From positions 11,993,971 through 12,057,970 of the forward strand of contig OZ025257.1 of assembly GCA_964019135.1 (NCBI GenBank): a stretch of 64,000 nucleotides of DNA. The letters are read 5' to 3'. The stretch comes from Arenicola marina (Eukaryota > Annelida > Polychaeta > Arenicolidae). The position numbers and the translations under genes were made by a program. Positions 11,920 through 23,560 of the stretch are shown piece after piece; position 1 is the stretch's first letter, and every line of letters starts with the position of its first letter. The notes beneath the pieces were generated by a model. The model searched no databases and was not told the DNA's origin. It saw nothing but the letters and a program-made list of their open reading frames with translations.

Positions 11920-13000
11920 GGCATTGTTCTCATATGTAATCATGGATGGCCCCACCGGGATTTTCGAGGAAAGAAAAGACGTTTATTTTGCACGGTACAG
12001 GCCATCGATGGGGAGCGCCACTTCAAACCATTTTGATCTTACAGTAGAAGATCGCTCATTAGTAATATGCACATAATGGAGAGACTTAGTCCGTTGTTCT
12101 GTACCATGAGGAAATTATATTATATGCTTGTCCTATGATTACCACAGGCTGGGAGCAAACGTTATAATTTGCATATTGAATTATGCATTGGACAGACAGT
12201 GGTATACATAATTTGATATTTTCGGGGGTAATAGTAGATTTTGTCAATGGCTCCTTAAATTGTTTCTAATTTCGTGAATAGTACTAATTAACTGTCCATT
12301 GTTTGTATTCGCATGTCAATTATATGCTTATTAGTGGTATATTATGTGTTACAATTGGTTTATTTGAATAATGTTTCGGTGACTGAAGACAGTTCGGCGT
12401 GGCGTATTTAAGTTTTCGTGGAGATGATGTTAGTGTATGTGGATCTGTCATCTGGCACGGTCGTTGCCATAGAGATTTTTATACCATATGCTGTAAATCA
12501 CTGTTATGTCAGATACTGCAAAGATACAAGGAATCATAGATGCTTCATAATTTTCTGTATACTCATATGCAAACATGCTTACTGCCTTTCTTTGGTATGG
12601 ATTCCAGGAATAGCGTTTGTCTATTACTTATCATTCGAACACTATTGCGGGGTATGTTACGCGGTTTGAATTTGCCATTGGCGGTATAAAACGGTATAGA
12701 TTGCCATGGCATTTCATGCCTGGAAATGTATTACATCAGTTACAGACATATGGATCCATAATATATTTAAAGATATACATACAGTTGCAATTTAGAAAAC
12801 AAGCACTAAGTTTGATCTTCCTATCCTTCATGACCCATTTTTAGGGAGGTTCTTAGCGACACCGCCTCTATCGGACCAGCGCTGTTTGTACATATAAGCC
12901 TGTGTCCTATGTAAGGGCTTAACAACAATTGTTTTAAACATGCGTCAAGCAAAATACCGCCCTCTGGCACTTAATACATGCGGAGAATTACACAGGCAAT
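11920..13000 (+). other. 3' flank/UTR of gene 1, shared with genes 3, 4 and 5
   Basis: The stretches CACGGTCGTTGCCATA (near 12460) and GCGTTTGTCTATTACTTATC (near 12612), and a late block CGCCTCTATCGG (near 12862), have counterparts in order after genes 4 and 5 and partly gene 3. The open frames here (12418-12844) are not conserved as proteins. This is part of the duplicated gene unit and may include an untranslated 3' end; I did not find a convincing polyadenylation site. Confidence 0.55.
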
Positions 13001-14526
13001 GGTTTTGGTCAATGTTAAACTGTGCCCCACCACAAGGCCTCAACCCAATGCTAAATAACGAGTTCGCGTTAAAAAAATATCGATATAGAGAAAGAGTCTT
13101 AAAATAGATTTAAGTAATAAACAATATCATCTGTATTCGTTCGACCAACCATACACGCATGTAACATAAGCATGCAGCGATTTAAGGCCTCCAGCCCAAA
13201 TTACATAACTGATATAACCGATATTCTAGTCGAAGCAAACACAGCTATGCTGATAAATGTTCGTTTCTGTGCATGTAGAGTTGCACTATGAACCATGCTG
13301 TGTGGCTTTAATATTACAGCAATTCAGATTACGTAGAAACGGCATGCATCACTTTTCACTAATTAATTAGTGGGGGTGCGCTAAAAATGACGAATGGATA
13401 ATGAGGACCGATACCCCCTCCCCCCTCCTCTCCCTGTGAATTGGAAGTGTTTGCTTTAATATGCAATTTATCCGTGGCGAGTGTTTGGCCCCCATGGTTA
13501 AGCGTGTTTCGTGATATGGGTCTAGCCGGAGTTTATCATGGCGTACTAGTGTCTATGACCAAAGATTGTCAAGCTTTCTTTTAGCTGTCCTGTTTCCGGC
13601 GGTTTCCTCTTTGCCATAGGCGTAGTGAAAAGAGACGAATAGAGACTTGGAGACACGACAGGAGGCTCTGGGTTCATAGCTTCTCACCCCCACCCCCTTC
13701 TCTCTCCGTGTGCACGGGAGTCTAATATATAGTAAGGTATACACGTGCTGCACAAATGAGCCCCTCAACGCCCTCACTCTTTCTCTCCCCCATGGCGAAA
13801 ACCTTCACTTTGTCTCCATGTTCGCACCTGCGGAAATTACCTATCCTCAAATTGCAGCTCTTAGCCATATATTCCTGCATACAAGTATGGGTAATATTAA
13901 CCCTCATGTACTTATACTTATATTGATATCTTTTAAAGAACATATGTAATTGAGACAATTAGAAATAGCACTATCCAACACGACTTTCCTGACATATAGT
14001 GCCAGTGTAAGTGTGAGCTATAGGTTTAGCCGTTGCAGTGCAGCCATTTTAAAATCTAACAATTTACAACTCGCTAATTTGAGCCTGCATAGAATGTGTA
14101 AATGTGCTATTTCTTGACAGCATTCATAATTATAAAGGATTTCCTCTTTGATTGCCATTATGGTGTTGGGTCATTACAACAGGTAGAAGTAAGTACATTA
14201 CGTAACTACTCGCGCGCAAAGAGGAACTCGTGTGTTTTTTCTTACAAAAAAATGCACAAAGCAATGTTCTTGCTTGAAACAAATAATTACTACGAGGGTT
14301 ATACCGTATGAGTATTAATCTTCACATTTTTATTTCCGGCGATGGATGACGATACACACTTCAAGCAATAGTTATGACATGAAGGATAATGAGCGAAAGA
14401 AACATAGTTATGGCTTTCTATATCGTAACTGTATTAAATAGTTTCAACCATTACTGGCGTATTATATATTCTGGCGTCAAAAATCAAATGACAATCCATA
14501 TAGTTGTATAATGGATCAAAAATACA
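13001..14526. other. No gene recognised
   Basis: Intergenic DNA between the convergent genes 1 and 2. Frames of up to 79 codons overlap one another on both strands near 13.55-13.96 kb and look like chance. A C-rich stretch lies at about 13410-13435. Confidence 0.5.
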
Positions 14527-14790
14527 TACTGAACAAAAATAATGAACGCAACCCCTTCCAATGTAAAAGATTTATCATTGTAAGGACTAAACACTGACTT
14601 GATGCTCTCCAAATATCAGTAAGCTATACATTTCACAGACTTATGTTCAACTGGTGATCACAGAACCATTTCGACACAGGGAGGATCGTGTGTCATAAAT
14701 TCGGTAGTCAACGCGGATGCTGTCAGACGTTCTCTAGTGGCCCGCGCATTCAGACGTTTCAGAGATATGTGGTTACCAGCTGAGTATCAG
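14527..14790 (+). mobile_element. Tc1/mariner-like remnant
   Basis: Starts at a TA dinucleotide followed by CTGAACAAAAATAATGAACG, which closely resembles the terminal motif of a widespread Tc1-like group (CTGAACAAAAATATAAACGC, from memory). About 210 bp further, AFRRFRDMWLP can be read in one frame, similar to the helix-turn-helix region of those transposases. The rest is not readable and no right end was found. A damaged fragment. Confidence 0.4.
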
Positions 14791-14861
14791 TTGTGAATGA
14801 TATGTTTATTGATGAATGAATATATTTGGACAGCATTGAATTAATCCTTTAGTATAACTAA

Positions 14862-15250
14862 AGTATAACTAATGTATAACATAATAATATAACATGATTA
14901 TAATAATATGATATAATTTTTAATAATAAAATAATATATTGACAATAATACAATATAATGACAATAATATAGTATAATTGCAATAATATAATATAATTAT
15001 AATTATATAATATAATTATAATTATATAATATAATTATAATTATATAAATATAATAATCAAATATAATTATAATAATATAATTATAATAATATAATATAA
15101 TATAATTATAATATAATTATAATTATATAATATAATTATAATTATATAAATATAATAATAAAATATTATTATAATAATATAATTATAATAATATAATATA
15201 ATATAATTATAATATAATTATAATTATATAATATAATTATAATAACTAAT
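14862..15250. repeat. AT-only satellite with a period of about 115-120 bp
   Basis: Almost wholly A and T, built from ATAATATAATTATAATTAT words. The sequence around 15000-15120 recurs around 15120-15240, which shows a higher-order repeat. Strong cruciform or slippage potential. It lies about 230 bp past the gene 2 stop codon. Confidence 0.85.
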
Positions 15251-15474
15251 TGATACTTGCTAATTGCTGGGTTTATGACTTTAGTTTCAGTTTTCATATG
15301 TCACCCCTTGCAGAAGAGCTAGCAAATTTTATATACATGTGATTGTTGGTGTGTGACCTAAAGAGTTATCGGTTTGACAAATTAGGCGGACTGGTTTGTT
15401 TTCACCAGAAACCACATTGACATCAACATCATGTCATATCTTATATAATGTTATAGTATGACAATACAGTATGT

Positions 15475-16143
15475 TTACGTCACCATTAGTACAGCGACGG
15501 CCAAAATGGTAGACAGCATGACTGAGGAAACGCGACGATTAGCGGCAGATTGGTCCTCGCCAGGTGGCGCATGATCCACAGGGGCGCCGTCACAGAGATC
15601 GGTCTTACAAAAACAACCGGTGAGTGTCGTTCCATCATATTGTACGCTAGTACATCCTTCCTGCTGCTCACCCTCACTCAAGGGGAGACATCCTCTCAGG
15701 GTCAGTGACACTGCAAAAACACAGTATGGATAATTCTTCTCATCTTACATTACATCTCTAAGTCACATGACGAGATTAAGTAATTTTCGTTGATGATCTT
15801 CATGAAAGCCCCCCCTCCCCTCCCCTCTCTGTCTACGAATCCCTTTCACTCATGGACGACAAATATATAACGTTAACTAATAACTAGCTAGTGCTTCAAG
15901 GCTGGTAACATGGCTAATCAACTGATCACGCTATTGAATTAAAAAATGTGACTGACCGCTCGGTCCTTTGGCAGTTGATTTGTGGCAAGCACCATCGGTC
16001 TCACACGTTTGGCTGGTGTCACAGCCAATTGGTGACCTTTGATAATCTTCCCACGAGCACCCATAACAGGTCAGCGCTTGGCTCGTTTGACTGAGGGCGA
16101 CGCACACACAGGTTATCAACAGGACACGTGCAAGGACCGACAT
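15475..16143 (-). CDS. Ly6/uPAR-domain GPI-anchored protein, gene 2
   Basis: The only family member on the minus strand; its 3' end faces gene 1. Coding exons are 16143-15957 and 15710-15475 with a phase-1 intron (donor GTCAGT; acceptor TTGCAG), giving 140 residues. The signal peptide is about residues 1-23 (MSVLARVLLITCVCVALS...SQA), then TCYGC. The ten cysteines are in family order: TCYGC, GC, TC, AC, GC, GC, CFC, LC. The usual LCN is LCD here, so the conserved Asn that closes the fold is replaced by Asp. The stalk is longer and more charged (HAPPGEDQSAANRR) before a hydrophobic tail ending LMVT. The frame is intact and the splice sites are good, so it is probably functional. Confidence 0.87.
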
Positions 16144-16416
16144 CTTGTCATGAATACTTTACACCGACAGCGCTTCTCTGAAATATGAGGAAGCAGTGGT
16201 TGAAGCAATAGTTTTTGCCCGTTTTGCCCAAAAGCGGATAAATAGTTTCTATAATTGTTATAAGTCGAGTTTATAAAGCAAGTACACCTGTTGTAAAGGA
16301 GTATATCTGCCTTCCCTTGGCTTCCTATTACCCCTTGTCATTAGCCCAACAAACCTAAGCATCTTTGCAAGTCCTAATATTTCATCCATAATAGGGTGTT
16401 GGGTCTTACGACTTAC

Positions 16417-16499
16417 TTGTTGGGAATACCTTGTGAACTGCTTAGTTTCTCGGTTCCTCCGATGTGTTCTAATACAACGGAAACGCTGGCCTTTTATGG
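16417..16499 (-). promoter_or_regulatory. Gene 2 core promoter and 5' noncoding exon
   Basis: Read on the minus strand: CCATAAAAG (16499-16491), then GGCCAGCG, then TTGTATTAGAACAC with the likely start near 16470. The noncoding exon runs to 16417 and is followed by the donor GTAAGT (16416-16411). The donor context CAACAA|GTAAGTCG matches gene 1. The acceptor CAG ends at 16178, 34 bp before the ATG at 16143. Confidence 0.7.
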
Positions 16500-17384
16500 G
16501 CGAGCTTCGTCGATGAGAGACTGAAGACTAGGGGATCCGCGCTTCAACCGTGACACCCCCCCCCCCTGCTCCGATCCCTACTACCATCACCACTTCACTT
16601 GGCATCGTGCGTGACATTTTGTGATTTACTTAAAAAGCACACACTGTGAAGGTGTACATATATATACACATAACATAAAACATATAAGGGTTGATAGTGC
16701 GTCGCCGAAAAGGATCGCTAAAAATTAGGTTACTGAAAACCAACAGACGAGCCACTGCGTCGTTAGTCCATGTAAGTACCTATTTGTTTGTTGGGCAATA
16801 AAACAATCTGTTTACATTAGTAGACCTTTCCTACTATAGAATGCCACACGCCATAAACGTGTCAAACATGCGCGAGTAGTGGGGAGTGTCCACTCTGCCA
16901 GCAGAGGGTGCTCGTTCCTCACATCACCTCTGCCCCACGTAACCGCCAAGCTCACGGTTGACACCAACGGGGATGAGGTCACGAATGGGTTTAGAATGTT
17001 GTTTGGCTTGAAATTGGTATTGTTCTGTTATTAGATAAACCTTCCGTGTGATTACAATGGTAGAGCAATGGAAAAAATATTTCAAAATAACGCGGGGTCA
17101 AAGTTGAATACGCATCACCCCTTTGACCTCGATCGAACTCGAAAACATTGTTCGGAAGTAACATGCCTTGCAATTAATCAAAATTTAACGAATCCGTTCA
17201 GTAGGCTAGTAGTAGCACAGTAAATTCTTATAAATTCGTAACTTTAACATGGGGCAGAGGGACTATAGCTTACGCGGAACGCCCTCTACGGGGATATGGC
17301 GTTGTCATATCGGTGCAGACGCTGTTGTGACAACGGCAGCCCGTTGCTACCATGACAACAGGGGCGGATCGAGACATTTGAAAG
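16500..17384. other. No gene recognised
   Basis: Upstream DNA between the divergent genes 2 and 3. It has a C run near 16554-16566 and short unrelated frames. Nothing assignable. Confidence 0.5.
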
Positions 17385-18132
17385 GGATCTGGGGAATGGT
17401 AGAGCGGTGTCTGGGATATGGTAGAGCGGTATCTGGGGAATGGTAGAGCGGTATCTAAGGACGGATAGAGTGCATGGTATCTAGGGACGGGTAGAGCAGT
17501 ATCTAGGGAAGGATAGAGTGCATGGTATCTAGGGAAGGATAGAACGGTATCTGGGGAATGGTAGAGCGGCATCTAAGGACGGATAGAGTGCATGGTATCT
17601 GGGGACGGGTAGAGCAGTATCTAGGGAAGTATAGAGTGCATGGTATCTAGGGAAGGATAGAATGGTATCTGGGGAATGGTAGAGCGGCATCTAAGGACGG
17701 ATATAGTGCATGGTATCTAGGGACGGGTAGAGCAGTATCTAGGGAAGGATAGAGTGCATGGTATCTAGGGAAGGATAGAACGGTATCTGGGGAATGGTAG
17801 AGCGGCATCTAAGGACAGGTAGAGTGCATGGTATCTAGGGACGGGTAGAGCAGTATCTAGGGAAGGATAGAGTGCATGGTATCTAGGGAAGGTTTGGGCG
17901 GTACCTAGGGAATGGTAGGGAAGGATTGGGCGGTATCTAGGGAATGGTAGAGCGGTATATAGGGAAGGATAGAGTGCATGGTATCTAGGGAAGGATAGAG
18001 CGGTATCTAGGGAATGGTAGAGCGGTATCTAGGGAATAGTAGAGCGGTATATAAGAAAGGATAGAGTGCATGGTATCTAAATGAAGGATTAGGCGGTATC
18101 TAGGGCAGACATGGTATCTAGACCGCTGTCTA
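17385..18132. repeat. Minisatellite with 20-24 bp subunits and a 118-bp higher-order period
   Basis: The unit reads GGTATCTAGGGAAGGATAG followed by AGCGGT or AGTGCAT variants. The marker GTAGAGCGGCATCTAAGGAC recurs at 17561, 17679 and 17797, exactly 118 bp apart. The array becomes irregular after 17880. The reverse complement (CGCTCTATCCTTCCCTAG) is the unit found in the arrays at 20685-21115 and 31040-31490. Confidence 0.92.
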
Positions 18133-19314
18133 AGTATCAGTATTCAATATGACGCGTTAAAACATCAAGAGACGGTCAGAGGCGATCATGTGCGTATACC
18201 AACCCCGCCACCAACATGGCCAAGTAATAACACAACCACCGACGGCACTAAAAACACTCCAACTTTGCAGGCCCGCTGTTGCCTCTCCAAATTATATATT
18301 GTACTAACGTCCAAATCAGACAAAACCGCTTTAGGGCTGGCCCAGTGAGTTTCAAAAACAACTCAATAATATCGTGCTGACGTACATTTCCATGAGCGAG
18401 ACTTGCAGGTGAGGCATAGTCGCCAAGAAAACGGAGCGTATGGTCACTATCCGAAAAAAAACACATAAATATACTCAAGGATCGTGCCTAATTGAATATA
18501 CTTTGCCTTCAGGTATAGGAGTTTACGCATAATTACATCGGTGGCCACATTGTCTTGATTACCCACATGAGCGGGTAATTGATGCATGAGTAGTTTCAAG
18601 ACAGAATTAGAGACATTAAGAATTATTTTGAATCACAAGTTGTTGATTAGAACTTTATAAAAATGCTTTGAGCATGAGCATAACATGGTTTTCTTTCGAC
18701 GAGGGGTGCGTCTGTGGCCAGTAACTGAACGTTAAATGCCCCCCTCCTCCTCTACCCACGCCGTCTACCGTTCCTCCTCTCCTTCATGTTGAGCTATTGA
18801 CTTTTGATTGCCCGCTTTTATTTTATCACCATGTGTTTCTAAATTAATGGGCCACGTGAGTAGCCCGCAAACATCAATAAATATCTTTCAACACATCATC
18901 CTTATGTAGACCCCACTCCATCATTCCCTAAACAACTCGCTCTGTACACCTACACCCACGGGTAATGTTCAGGTCTCTGATGTCGGTTTCTAGTTTTATT
19001 TTTTGATTTAGCCTGACATGTATACTTGAGTTTACGATATACCAACAAAACCCCCAAAAAAATCCCCCCCACCCCACCCCACCTCCCAACCGCCAAGGGA
19101 ACTATACATATCGATTTGAGTAAGGTGTCCAGACATGCGAAAACCAGTAGAGGCATAATTTGGCCACCACCACTTTCAAGCCCCCCCCCCCCACCCCTGC
19201 CCACCCCGCTCAGAAAGGGCAACCTATGGGAGTAGCAGGAGTATTTTTTTTCGTGCGCGGGTCCCCAATTTATTATTGCACGCTCGGTTACGTACTGATC
19301 TGGTATTTAGATTT
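18133..19314. other. No firm gene; one gene-like minus-strand frame
   Basis: The frame 18478-18248 (minus, 76 codons) reads ...LAHGNVRQHDIIELFLK... and has a more protein-like composition than its surroundings. It lacks paralogues in the window and I do not recognise a family. It might be an exon or a decayed repeat ORF. C runs near 19055-19080 and 19180-19195 are low complexity. Confidence 0.35.
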
Positions 19315-19430
19315 TGTTCTAACCAGCGCTACCCCCTTCGTGGGCCTCTTCGCGGTCCGCGTCGTGGTAAAAACACTCCAACGTTTATTCAAACGTTTAC
19401 TCAAACGTTTACTCAAATGTTGACTCACAT
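19315..19430. repeat. Remnant of the CTTCGTGGTCC repeat plus a 12-bp array
   Basis: CCTTCGTGGGCCTCTTCGCGG resembles the starting words of the 24-bp minisatellite family found at 35.4, 41.8 and 53.2 kb. It is followed by about four copies of a 12-bp unit, CAAACGTTTACT. No gene. Confidence 0.55.
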
Positions 19431-19439
19431 TTACGCTTC

Positions 19440-19800
19440 ACATATATTACACTCAATTTATGAAATTTTGCATCTTATGTTGCTTACAAATCAATCTCTC
19501 TATGTGGAGTATAACTGAGAAGAATCTTTGTGTAAAACTGAAACTGAAGCAATAGAACATTTATTTTGGTCATGTGGGGAGCCCAGGTTGCTTTGGCAGC
19601 AAGTGAACGATTGTTTATGACCCTTTTAGATATTACAGACTGTTTGTCGATTCTTTTAGACGTGGCAGATGCAAAATATCAATTGTCGATCAAATTGTTC
19701 TTACATTTAAAGTTGCATATCGAGCTCTTTCCCGCCAAAACTAAGGCCAGGCGAAATTGATTTCAAAATTTGCAGAAAACTCGATTGTTTCATTCTATAA
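19440..19800 (+). mobile_element. LINE fragment: C-terminal zinc-knuckle of a reverse transcriptase ORF
   Basis: In one frame, SLCKTETEAIEHLFWSCGEP followed by RLLWQQVNDCL matches the zinc-binding reverse-transcriptase tail (zf-RVT), with the typical E-x-x-x-H-x-F-x-x-C core. The preceding LTNQSLY is also typical of this region. It is broken by a small indel near 19515 and stops after 19610. A short 3' block (19700-19800) is shared with 32815-32940. Only the 3' end of the LINE is present. Confidence 0.7.
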
Positions 19801-19821
19801 ATTCCGAAACCTTATAAGCAT

Positions 19822-20450
19822 ATTTGGAGGCGATGAAGCGCAGAACTTTCGGAATATACGAGGAAAAATCCGTTATCCAAACACTCGCAAGCTAAAAATA
19901 CAGTTCTAATTTTGCGAACCTTCGTATGCGAGCTTTTTCGATGATGACGATTTATTCGAGTTCACCATTCCGCTGTCAAAATGTGCAATGCACGGAGTAA
20001 CATCACACTGATGCGTCATTAAATCACGTGGTAAAGGTAAAATATGACCAGTTAAATGTTTTCGTATCACTTAATTTCGGATCTTTTCTTCATACTGTGA
20101 GTTTTCTGTTTGAAGCATTGGGCCAACGTTGTCACCGATAAGAATCCGTGTGACGTCATAAAGCTTTGTTTTCGTAGGGATTGCAAAAAAAAACGTTTGT
20201 TTCTTAGCCGTGTTGTCCCGTCGTAACAAATATTCGTCATTGTGATGGCGCAAAAGAATGAAAAATACGTTGTCTATCCGTTTTTGCAGCTATATTATTT
20301 AAATATTCTTAATCATATCGCTAGGCCTTCCTCAATGGACCCACCTCTCGGCTCTTGGTTCTTGCGCGGGAAGTCTGGTTTCCTAGCTCTGTCTTTGCGT
20401 AACATATACGTCACGCCTAGGTCACAGATATTCAGATACCAGTGTGAGCA
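19822..20450 (+). repeat. Dispersed repeat, second copy at 50828-51530
   Basis: Starts at CATATTTGGAGGCGATG and aligns with 50828-51530 over about 640 bp in the same orientation, at perhaps 85% by eye. Shared anchors include TTCCGCTGTCAAAAT, CCGTGTTGTCCCGTCG and CCTCGGC.CTTGG. No shared long reading frame is seen. It directly follows the LINE tail, so it may be a 3' UTR or an independent element. Confidence 0.75.
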
Positions 20451-20684
20451 GAAAGTGTAAGTTAACCATAGCCCACCCCCTCCTCAGTATATTATCTGTT
20501 TCGCCGCCTAAGCCCCATCACGGAATGGGCTTGGGTGCCCCACTACCATGTTCAAGCACTTTGTTGACATGGCCATACGCGCACTTATACACGCGCGCAA
20601 GCAGTAAGGCATTTTGAATCACACTTTGGCAAACTCTACTATGAAAATAATCTTTAGGATCGGCCCCTCTATATTCTTCCTTAG

Positions 20685-21115
20685 ACAACGCTTCATCATT
20701 CGGTAGACAGAGCTCTATCCGTCCCTAGATCGCGTTTTATTACTTTCTCAGACTGGGCTCTTTTTTTCCTAGACTGCACTGTATCCTGCCCGTGACAATG
20801 CTCTATCCCTATATCGTTCTGTAGATAGCGCCCTACCCTTCCCGAGATAGCACTCTATCCTTGCCCCAGACCGCGCCCCACCCTTCCCTACACAACGCGC
20901 CATCTTTCCACAGGCAACGCTCCATGCTTCCCAAAATATCGCTCTCGGCAGCGATCTATCCTTACAAAGCTAACGCTCTTTCCTTAACCGCGTCCTGTCC
21001 TTACCCAAGATAGCGTTATCTTCTTCACTGTATAGCACTCTATTCTTCACTAGATAACGCTACATCCTTCCCTAGACAGCGCTCAATCCAGATAGCCCTC
21101 CATTCTTCACTAATC
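20685..21115. repeat. Degenerate GCTCTATCCTTCCCTAGA minisatellite upstream of gene 3
   Basis: Repeats of roughly 22-26 bp built on CGCTCTATCCTTCCCTAGA with many variants. It is the reverse complement of the unit at 17385-18132 and the same orientation as 31040-31490. It ends about 280 bp before the gene 3 coding-exon acceptor. Confidence 0.85.
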
Positions 21116-21427
21116 GATTTCCCTTCTTTCAATGCAAATTCTTCGATGGCAAAAAGTGGTCTTGACCGACGCTCGCCGCCCTCACAGCCCCTCCTTTATC
21201 CCACCCATACCGTAATCTTCTGCGTCGCACTCGCCGTGGTTGTCTTCTTTTTTTCTTGACCATAGTGGTTACTGAGGTCACGACAAGACTCTTCTTCATT
21301 TGAGACCAAGTACATTATAACAACTAAATAGTGAAGGAAGATTTAAATGGGTGAAACATGAGTTTGTTTGAACTGTGTTTTCTCATATTTCAGAGAGCCA
21401 TCGTTCGCGTAAAGTATTGCTGCCAAG

Positions 21428-22399
21428 ATGGTCCTTGCACGTGTCCTGTTGATGACCTGTGTGTGCGCCGCCCTTAGTCAGACGAGTCAAGCGCTGACCT
21501 GCCATGAGTGCCCGTGGGAAGATTATTTAATGTCACAAATCGGGTGCGACACCAGCCAAACGTGCGAGACCGATGGTTTCTGCCTCAAAGCAACTGGTGA
21601 AGGACTGGGCCGTAAGTCACATTTCTAAATTCAATAGCGTCATCCGTTCAAGCGGGTAAAAACGTTAATATAATCCTGAGGCCTTGCACGTGTCCTGTTG
21701 ATGGCCTGTGTGTGCGCCGCCTTTAGTCAGACGGGCCAAGCGCTGACCTGCTACGGGTGTCCGTGGGAAGACAGCTACCAACATGTCGGGTGTGATACCA
21801 GCCACCGATGTGTCACCGATGGAGCCTGTTACACTTCAACTGGCGAAGCAGCGGGCAGTTAGTAACAACGTGTTGTTCTCTGTATGTAGGTGCTATTTTA
21901 AGTATATGCTATCTACGAGTTCAGTGAACATTTGTTGACAGGGGTGGGTGGGACGGGGGGGTCACGGGAAATAACGGGCATGACGCAAATATAGAATAAG
22001 AACTACGGTTGTTCATGCTCCCTGATTGGTGCATGACCAAACTAATTCCTGTCTCATAACATTTGACCGCTTATGTTTATAACTTGATGTCGCAATGTGA
22101 CATATACGATTAGGGTGATTTGAGAAAAAGCGAAAACATCCCTACTGCTATTTTCAGAGGTCCTGACCCTACATAGCTGTACCCCGGCCGCTAGTACAGA
22201 GTGTATTACCACTGATGTTGGATCAATCAAGACGACCACTTGTTTTTGTGTGACCCATCTCTGTAACGGTCAATCTGGAGGTGGATCTGAGGATCAACCT
22301 GGTGGTGAATCTGGGGTTCAGTCGCCATGTCGTGCTTTCTCACTGCTACTGCCTGCCGTCGCCGCCATCCTCGCTGCACTAATGGTGACGTCACAATGA
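21428..22399 (+). CDS. Ly6/uPAR-domain GPI-anchored protein, gene 3
   Basis: Coding exons are 21428-21611 and 22158-22399, phase-1 intron (donor GTAAGT, acceptor TTTTCAG), 141 residues if the extra exon at 21681-21857 is skipped. The signal peptide is MVLARVLLMTCVCAALS...SQA, one residue shorter than in the paralogues, then LTCHEC. Ten cysteines: TCHEC, GC, TC, FC, SC, EC, CFC, LCN. The stalk is rich in Gly, Ser, Glu and Gln, followed by a hydrophobic GPI-type tail ending VTSQ. The acceptor before the start exon (21391-21393) and the 5' UTR sequence match the family, but I could not find the shared TATA promoter upstream. A candidate AATAAA lies near 22491. Confidence 0.85.
21681..21857 (+). 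pseudogene. Extra copy of the gene 3 signal-peptide exon, inside its intron
   Basis: Seventy bp after the normal exon lies a second, diverged copy. It reads ...LARVLLMACVCAAF...LTCYGCPWED... with all five expected cysteines and an open frame throughout. The family ATG is missing, replaced by GAGGCC context. An in-frame ATG sits 27 bp in and would leave a short signal (MACVCAAFSQTGQA). It is flanked by AG at 21679-21680 and a GTTAGT donor at 21858. It is 177 nt long with phase 1 at both ends, so it could be spliced in without a frame break. It may be an alternative exon or a relic that has kept its frame. Confidence 0.65.
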
Positions 22400-23560
22400 T
22401 GCAAGTTTATATGACGCCATGGATGTCAATGTAAATTCAGATTAGTATGGAGCAGCAAAACTTAAAGCAATATGTTCTGTAATTTTTATATATATCTCTG
22501 CTTCATGTCAAATAAATATATTCTTGAATATATCTTGAATTTAAATTCTGAAAGCCTGTGGCCTATCCAAAGAGAAGCAAATTTTTTCACCGGAGCAGAA
22601 GTTGGTGGCCGGCTTTGTATCCCTGCGCGCCTGTTCGCTGTTCGCTATTCTGCGTAATGTCGACCGTGGCTCACTAGGACGTCCGCGCGCGATAAACTAG
22701 TCCGCGCAGTTTTATGTTTACATTGTTACTTTACAGACTCAACGAGATATACAACATATATGCATCATAAGTTTGAGATACTTTCAGTCTTGATTCTAAA
22801 ATGTAAAAAATCTAAGATGGCGCATGTAAGTAGGCTGCTTTAATCTATGTTCTAAGCAAAATTTGCCAAGGGGTTCATAATGCCCAATATGTATCAAAAA
22901 AACAAAAAAAAAAGTTTCCATTTTTACTTGGGTATGGTTTGAAGAAAATTCAAAAAGTGTTGCTTCATCACTTATGATGAGGGTACTATTGTTTGATAAG
23001 TAATGAAGCCGTGTGATAATATTATTAAAGTACATTACACATCAGTAGGGTTGATGTATGGGTGTAATAGTTATATTGCTAAATGAAGAATAAAAGTTCC
23101 CCCCTATTCTTACCGGTCTCTAGGTCTCAGTAATGTACCCCTCTGCAAGCGGTGAATATTATGGGTATTGGGGTATTGTAAACAGCAACACGTATAAACG
23201 AATATATCTATCACAGAAGAAATATGATGTATTAATCACAGATAAAATCGTGTGTCGGGCTATGTCATGAGCATTGACGTAATTTGATGAACTATATTGC
23301 GTCAGTGATATTGTATGGCACCATGTATGGACCATATTTCTTGACAAAATAATAAAATACTGTTTTCATTATCATGTTGTTATGTCGCTATTTTTCATGC
23401 CATGACTTTTATCTGTGTTTTCCTTTAGCGATACTTTGCCTCTATCCGGCTAATGCCTCTGCTTACAGCTAACACTGTCACCTATAGTAATTTCTGTAAG
23501 TAAATAATATCTCGATTAAAAATCGCACATTATGACTCATTGTACGAGTTTATTTGTCTC
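22400..23560 (+). other. 3' flank of gene 3, partly shared with the other units
   Basis: Blocks such as GTATGGGTGTAATAGTTATATTGCTAAATG (near 23056, given here only as a location) and CTTTAGCGATACTTTGCCTC (near 23426) line up with sequence after genes 4 and 5. Short frames on both strands are not conserved. A likely polyadenylation signal is AATAAA near 22491. Confidence 0.5.

Noticed and set aside
12418-12844. Two frames of 75-83 codons after gene 1
   Set aside because: The DNA is shared with the flanks of the other Ly6 genes, but the frames are not kept there, so it is noncoding flank.
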